Positions 61,076 through 64,000 of a DNA stretch of 64,000 nucleotides are shown here, in pieces (the first letter of the stretch is position 1; every line of letters starts with the position of its first letter). The notes under the pieces are model-generated. The model was not told the DNA's origin, made no database searches, and worked only from the letters and a program-made list of their open reading frames with translations. The DNA lies in contig NZ_MSCQ01000001.1 in assembly GCF_002954725.1 (NCBI RefSeq), positions 2,418,788 to 2,482,787 of the forward strand. Direction: 5' to 3'. The translations under genes were made by a program, and so were the position numbers. Origin of the DNA: Photobacterium phosphoreum. Its GTDB lineage: Bacteria; Pseudomonadota; Gammaproteobacteria; Enterobacterales; Vibrionaceae.

Positions 61076-62359
61076 ATGTCGGTTTACAACACCCTCTGCT
61101 TCCTAGCTGCAGCAGCAATGCTAATAGCTTTTATTAACAGTAAGATAGGTAAGATGCAAACCACCATTGCCATTACGGCAGGTTCGCTCATCTTATCGCT
61201 ACTGATTATTTTTGCAGGGCATAATGGTTGGTTTCATCTCGAAGATATTGCCTCAACTCAAATGGGAAAAATCAACTTTGAAGACTTTTTGTTAAAAGGG
61301 ATTTTAGGATTTTTGCTCTTTGCAGGTGGCCTTGGCATTAAACTGCCACACCTCAAAGAGCAAAAATGGGAAATCACCACATTAGCCTTAGGTTCAACCC
61401 TGTTTTCAACCTTTTTTATTGGCTTTAGCTTATGGGGTATTTGTCAATTAATTGGGATCCAACTTGATCTTATTTACTGCTTACTGTTTGGTTCGCTGAT
61501 CTCGCCAACCGATCCAATTGCAGTACTTGCTATCGTAAAAAAAATGAATGCTCCTCGTCGAATCTCGACGCAAATAGAAGGGGAATCACTCTTTAATGAT
61601 GGTTTTGGTTTAGTTATTTTTGTGACTTTATTTACCATCGCTTTTGGCAATCAAAGTCCAACCGTTTTAAGCGTAAGCCAATTATTTCTACAAGAAGCGA
61701 TTGGCGGTATTGTTTACGGTTTTATTCTAGGTTTAATTTTCCATTACCTCATCTGCTCAACCGATGATCACTCAATGGAATTATTATTAACCATCGGTAT
61801 ACCAACGGCAGGTTATGCTTTTGCCGAAATTATCCATGTATCTGGTCCACTTGCCATGGTTGTCTCTGGCATAATGATCGGTAACTGGACCCGCTATATT
61901 GGTTTCTCAAAAGAAAGTGAAGAGCACCTTGATCACTTCTGGGAATTGGTCGATGAATTCCTTAACGGCTTATTATTCTTGTTAATTGGTATGACAATGC
62001 TTGAATTCAGTTTCCACCAAGAAGACTGGATCCTAATGGCGATTGCTATTCCACTGGTATTGTTAAGTCGTTACTTAAGCGTCAAATTACCTTACCTTGG
62101 TTTTAGCCGTTATCGTCAATATAACCCGATGTCAGTTAAAATTCTTACTTGGGGCGGGTTACGTGGTGGTCTTGCACTAGCAATGGCGATGGCAGTACCC
62201 GCTGGCGTGATCGTGATTCCAGCCAAAGACATTGATGTTAGGGAAATAATCCTCGTCATGACTTATTCAGTAGTGGTGTTTTCAATCTTGATTCAAGGTT
62301 CAACCATCACTTCATTAATTGAAAAAGCCAAACGATGGGAAAACCAAAATAAACATTAA
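61076..62359 (+). CDS. CPA1-family Na+/H+ antiporter (NhaP type)
   Basis: 427 residues with about 12 membrane segments. CPA1 signatures: LISPTDPIAVLAIVKKM and IEGESLFNDGFGLVIF, plus TWGGLRGGLALAMAM near the end. Exchanges Na+ (or K+) for protons; ion preference is not predictable. TAGAGG lies upstream of the ATG. Divergent from metH over 180 bases, convergent with metA. Confidence 0.9.
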   Translation: MSVYNTLCFLAAAAMLIAFINSKIGKMQTTIAITAGSLILSLLIIFAGHNGWFHLEDIASTQMGKINFEDFLLKGILGFLLFAGGLGIKLPHLKEQKWEITTLALGSTLFSTFFIGFSLWGICQLIGIQLDLIYCLLFGSLISPTDPIAVLAIVKKMNAPRRISTQIEGESLFNDGFGLVIFVTLFTIAFGNQSPTVLSVSQLFLQEAIGGIVYGFILGLIFHYLICSTDDHSMELLLTIGIPTAGYAFAEIIHVSGPLAMVVSGIMIGNWTRYIGFSKESEEHLDHFWELVDEFLNGLLFLLIGMTMLEFSFHQEDWILMAIAIPLVLLSRYLSVKLPYLGFSRYRQYNPMSVKILTWGGLRGGLALAMAMAVPAGVIVIPAKDIDVREIILVMTYSVVVFSILIQGSTITSLIEKAKRWENQNKH

Positions 62360-62384
62360 TATCTATCTAACCCACAAATAACAA

Positions 62385-62412
62385 CAAGGCCTGCTAACTA
62401 AACAGGCCTTTT
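62385..62412. terminator. Bidirectional intrinsic terminator, antiporter / metA
   Basis: AAGGCCTG (62385-62392) and CAGGCCTT (62402-62409), nine-base loop, followed on the plus strand by TTT. On the minus strand the hairpin follows the metA stop within about three bases, with a weaker T tract. Confidence 0.85.
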
Positions 62413-62414
62413 TA

Positions 62415-63356
62415 TTAATTATCTTTAGTAAAGCTAGCTTCTGAAAAATGCGCCAAGTCATAAGGCGTCTGTTGATAGACACAATAATTAAGCCAATTAC
62501 TGAATAATAAATGACCATGACTACGCCAACTAGCAACAGGATCACAGTTAACATCATCATTGGGATAATAATTAACAGGAATTATTGGTTCCATTCCTTG
62601 TTCACGATCTCGCAAAAATTCATTGTGCAATGTATCGACATCATATTCAGGATGACCAGTAACAAACACATTACGCTTATCTTTAGTTGCGGCTAAATAA
62701 ACCCCAGCTTGATCAGATGTCGCCAAAATATCTAAGTCAGTATGTTTATTAAGATAATCAGCAGAAAAATCAGCGTAACGGGAATGGGGTGCAAAGAAGG
62801 TATCATCAAAACCACGTAAAACAGGGTGATGACAATCATGAATACGATGGTGGTAAACCCCAGAAAGCTTTTCTTTACGTGTACGTTTAGGTAAATCATA
62901 CAGTAACTTCAAACCAGCTTGGGCAGCCCAGCAAACAAATAATGTCGACGTCACATGATCCTTAGCCCAATTCATGATTAACTGAATTTCTTCCCAATAC
63001 AGCACATCTTCAAATTGCACTAATCCTAGTGGCGCTCCCGTCACAATCAAACCATCAAAATTACGATCTTTAACCATTTCAAATTGACGATAAAAGGTAT
63101 CTAGGTGTTCTTGAGGGGTATTTTTTGTAGGTCGGTTATCAATCCGTAATAACTCAACATCCACTTGTAATGGGCTATTAGAAAGCAAGCGTAGAAACTG
63201 AGTCTCAGTTTCAATTTTCTTTGGCATTAAGTTCAGTAACAGCACTTTAAGCGGCCGAATTCCCTGACTGGCAGCACGTGCCTCTGTCATTACGAAGATA
63301 TTCTCACTTCTTAAAATATCTGTTGCCGGTAAACGATCCGGTATTTTAATTGGCAC
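62415..63356 (-). CDS. metA: MetA, homoserine O-succinyltransferase (or O-acetyltransferase)
   Basis: 313 residues. MetA fold of the glutamine amidotransferase-like superfamily; nucleophile Cys142 in [11 protein letters not shown] and the dyad His235 with Glu237 in TGHPEYD keep the E. coli numbering. Starts the methionine branch by acylating homoserine; acyl donor (succinyl- or acetyl-CoA) cannot be read from these motifs. AAGGAGAAAA precedes the ATG. A tandem MetJ operator and a promoter lie just upstream. Confidence 0.95.
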   Translation of the reverse strand: MPIKIPDRLPATDILRSENIFVMTEARAASQGIRPLKVLLLNLMPKKIETETQFLRLLSNSPLQVDVELLRIDNRPTKNTPQEHLDTFYRQFEMVKDRNFDGLIVTGAPLGLVQFEDVLYWEEIQLIMNWAKDHVTSTLFVCWAAQAGLKLLYDLPKRTRKEKLSGVYHHRIHDCHHPVLRGFDDTFFAPHSRYADFSADYLNKHTDLDILATSDQAGVYLAATKDKRNVFVTGHPEYDVDTLHNEFLRDREQGMEPIIPVNYYPNDDVNCDPVASWRSHGHLLFSNWLNYCVYQQTPYDLAHFSEASFTKDN

Positions 63357-63387
63357 TTTGGTTTTCTCCTTACCCCAAAATAGCTTT

Positions 63388-63403
63388 AGCCGTCTAGATA
63401 TCT
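63388..63403 (-). promoter_or_regulatory. MetJ operator upstream of metA
   Basis: Two adjacent met boxes AGCCGTCT (63388-63395, seven of eight) and AGATATCT (63396-63403, six of eight). They lie just downstream of the candidate -10, where MetJ with S-adenosylmethionine would block transcription. Confidence 0.75.
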
Positions 63404-63410
63404 AGTTAAA

Positions 63411-63437
63411 ACTATAGAAAAAACAATAATGGTGCAA
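63411..63437 (-). promoter_or_regulatory. Candidate sigma-70 promoter for metA
   Basis: On the minus strand TTGCAC (63437-63432) and TATAGT (63416-63411) separated by 15 bases, a short spacer. The MetJ boxes follow directly. Confidence 0.45.
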
Positions 63438-63550
63438 GTAAAATTAAACCACATCAACCGATACTATATTGTGATTGTAATAAAAAATGAAGAAATGAAG
63501 AAAAACGCAGGACAATAGAGAGGAATACAAAATATTAAGAGGCTGAAATG

Positions 63551-63579
63551 AAAAAACCCAGCCGAAGGCTGGGTTTTAA
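63551..63579 (-). terminator. Terminator of the rRNA operon
   Basis: Minus strand AAAACCCAGCC, a three-base loop and GGCTGGGTTTTTT: an 11-base stem with a T run, seven bases after the last 5S gene. Confidence 0.93.
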
Positions 63580-63585
63580 AGAGGT

Positions 63586-63702
63586 ATTTAGCAATGTCCT
63601 ACTCTCACATGGGGAGACCCCACACTACCATCGGCGCTACAACGTTTCACTTCTGAGTTCGGCATGGGATCAGGTGGTACCGCTGCGCTATGGTTGCTAA
63701 AA
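63586..63702 (-). rRNA. rrf: 5S ribosomal RNA, distal copy
   Basis: The core, from CACCTGATCCCATG through GTGTGGGGTCTCCCCATGTG, is unmistakable bacterial 5S rRNA. The end helix is TTTAGCAACC paired with TTGCTAAA, different from the proximal copy. Ends placed from the terminal helix, so they may be off by a few bases. Follows tRNA-Thr. Confidence 0.93.
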
Positions 63703-63709
63703 AAATGAA

Positions 63710-63785
63710 TGGTGCTAGTACCCAGAGTCGAACTGGGGACCTCACCCTTACCAAGGGTGCGCTCTACCAACTGAGCCATACCAGC
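63710..63785 (-). tRNA. trnT: tRNA-Thr (anticodon GGT)
   Basis: 76 bases on the minus strand. Acceptor GCTGGTA / TACTAGC with one G-T pair, D-arm GGCTCAGTTGGTAGAGC, anticodon arm CACCC-TTGGTAA-GGGTG with GGT, T-arm GTTCGACTC, and encoded CCA. It sits between two 5S genes, like thrV in E. coli rrnD. Confidence 0.97.
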
Positions 63786-63864
63786 ACACAAAGCTGTTAT
63801 GAATCTGCAAGTGCAAATTCTAAATCTTTTTATTTCCACTTTTAAAAAGTGAAAAAAAATTTTG

Positions 63865-63983
63865 AGCCTGGCGATGTCCTACTCTCACATGGGGAGACCC
63901 CACACTACCATCGGCGCTATTACGTTTCACTACTGAGTTCGACATGGGATCAGGTGGGTCCATAACGCTATGGTCGCCAAGCA
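63865..63983 (-). rRNA. rrf: 5S ribosomal RNA, proximal copy
   Basis: Standard 5S core with end helix TGCTTGGCGACC paired with TCGCCAGGC, close to the E. coli end helix. The 23S gene should lie just beyond 64000. Ends placed from the terminal helix, a few bases uncertain. Confidence 0.93.
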
Positions 63984-64000
63984 AATTCTTTTTTATTTAT

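Noticed and set aside
63588..63839. 83-codon minus-strand frame
   Set aside because: It runs through a 5S rRNA gene and tRNA-Thr.

Overview
The window is a gene-dense, AT-rich chromosomal segment of a marine gammaproteobacterium of the Vibrionaceae. The complete mannose-sensitive haemagglutinin (MSHA) type IV pilus cluster next to csrD and mreBCD, the gene order uvrA - pglL - class V aminotransferase - lysC - metH, and the 5S - tRNA-Thr - 5S tail of an rRNA operon all fit this family. Base composition and protein flavour suggest Photobacterium, but the species cannot be fixed from the window. There is no prophage, insertion sequence, integron or CRISPR array.

Layout. 1-2633 (minus): mlaFEDC, retrograde phospholipid transport, with mlaC cut by the window edge. 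3163-10441 (plus): a long co-directional run, caxA-like antiporter, kdsD, lptC, lptA, lptB, rpoN, hpf, ptsN, rapZ, npr; it joins LPS precursor synthesis and LPS export to sigma-54 and the nitrogen PTS. kdsC, usually between kdsD and lptC, is missing. 10741-12102: mgtE behind a structured leader. 12191-15725: pmbA(tldE) and tldD (minus) on both sides of darP (plus). 15740-25256 (minus): nitrilase, yhdP, rng, maf, mreD, mreC, mreB.

25377-44691 (minus): the MSHA locus, transcribed csrD > mshI J K L M N E G B A' A C D O P Q > mreB. It encodes the inner-membrane platform, secretin, assembly ATPase with c-di-GMP-binding N-domain, five minor pilin-like proteins, two tandem major-pilin-type genes and the large MshQ. 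The second mshA carries a copied fragment of the mshB 3' end upstream, which shows how the duplication arose. mshF is absent.

44831-47231: a LysR regulator and a sulfatase-fold phosphoethanolamine transferase-like protein lie between csrD and ssb. 47375-54281: ssb, a 690-base AT-rich non-coding interval, galU, uvrA and a PglL-type O-oligosaccharyltransferase. 54334-57144: class V aminotransferase and lysC, whose leader is too short for a full lysine riboswitch. 57223-63356: metH and metA, both with MetJ-type operators, around a CPA1 Na+/H+ antiporter. 63551-64000 (minus): the 3' end of an rRNA operon, with two 5S genes of different sequence types around tRNA-Thr(GGT) and a strong terminator.

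Most of the window is conserved housekeeping DNA. The most informative departures are the mshA duplication scar, the missing kdsC, mshF and (in the ssb-galU gap) qstR, the shortened lysC leader, the structured mgtE leader and the paired divergent 5S genes. No wholly new multi-gene system was found.
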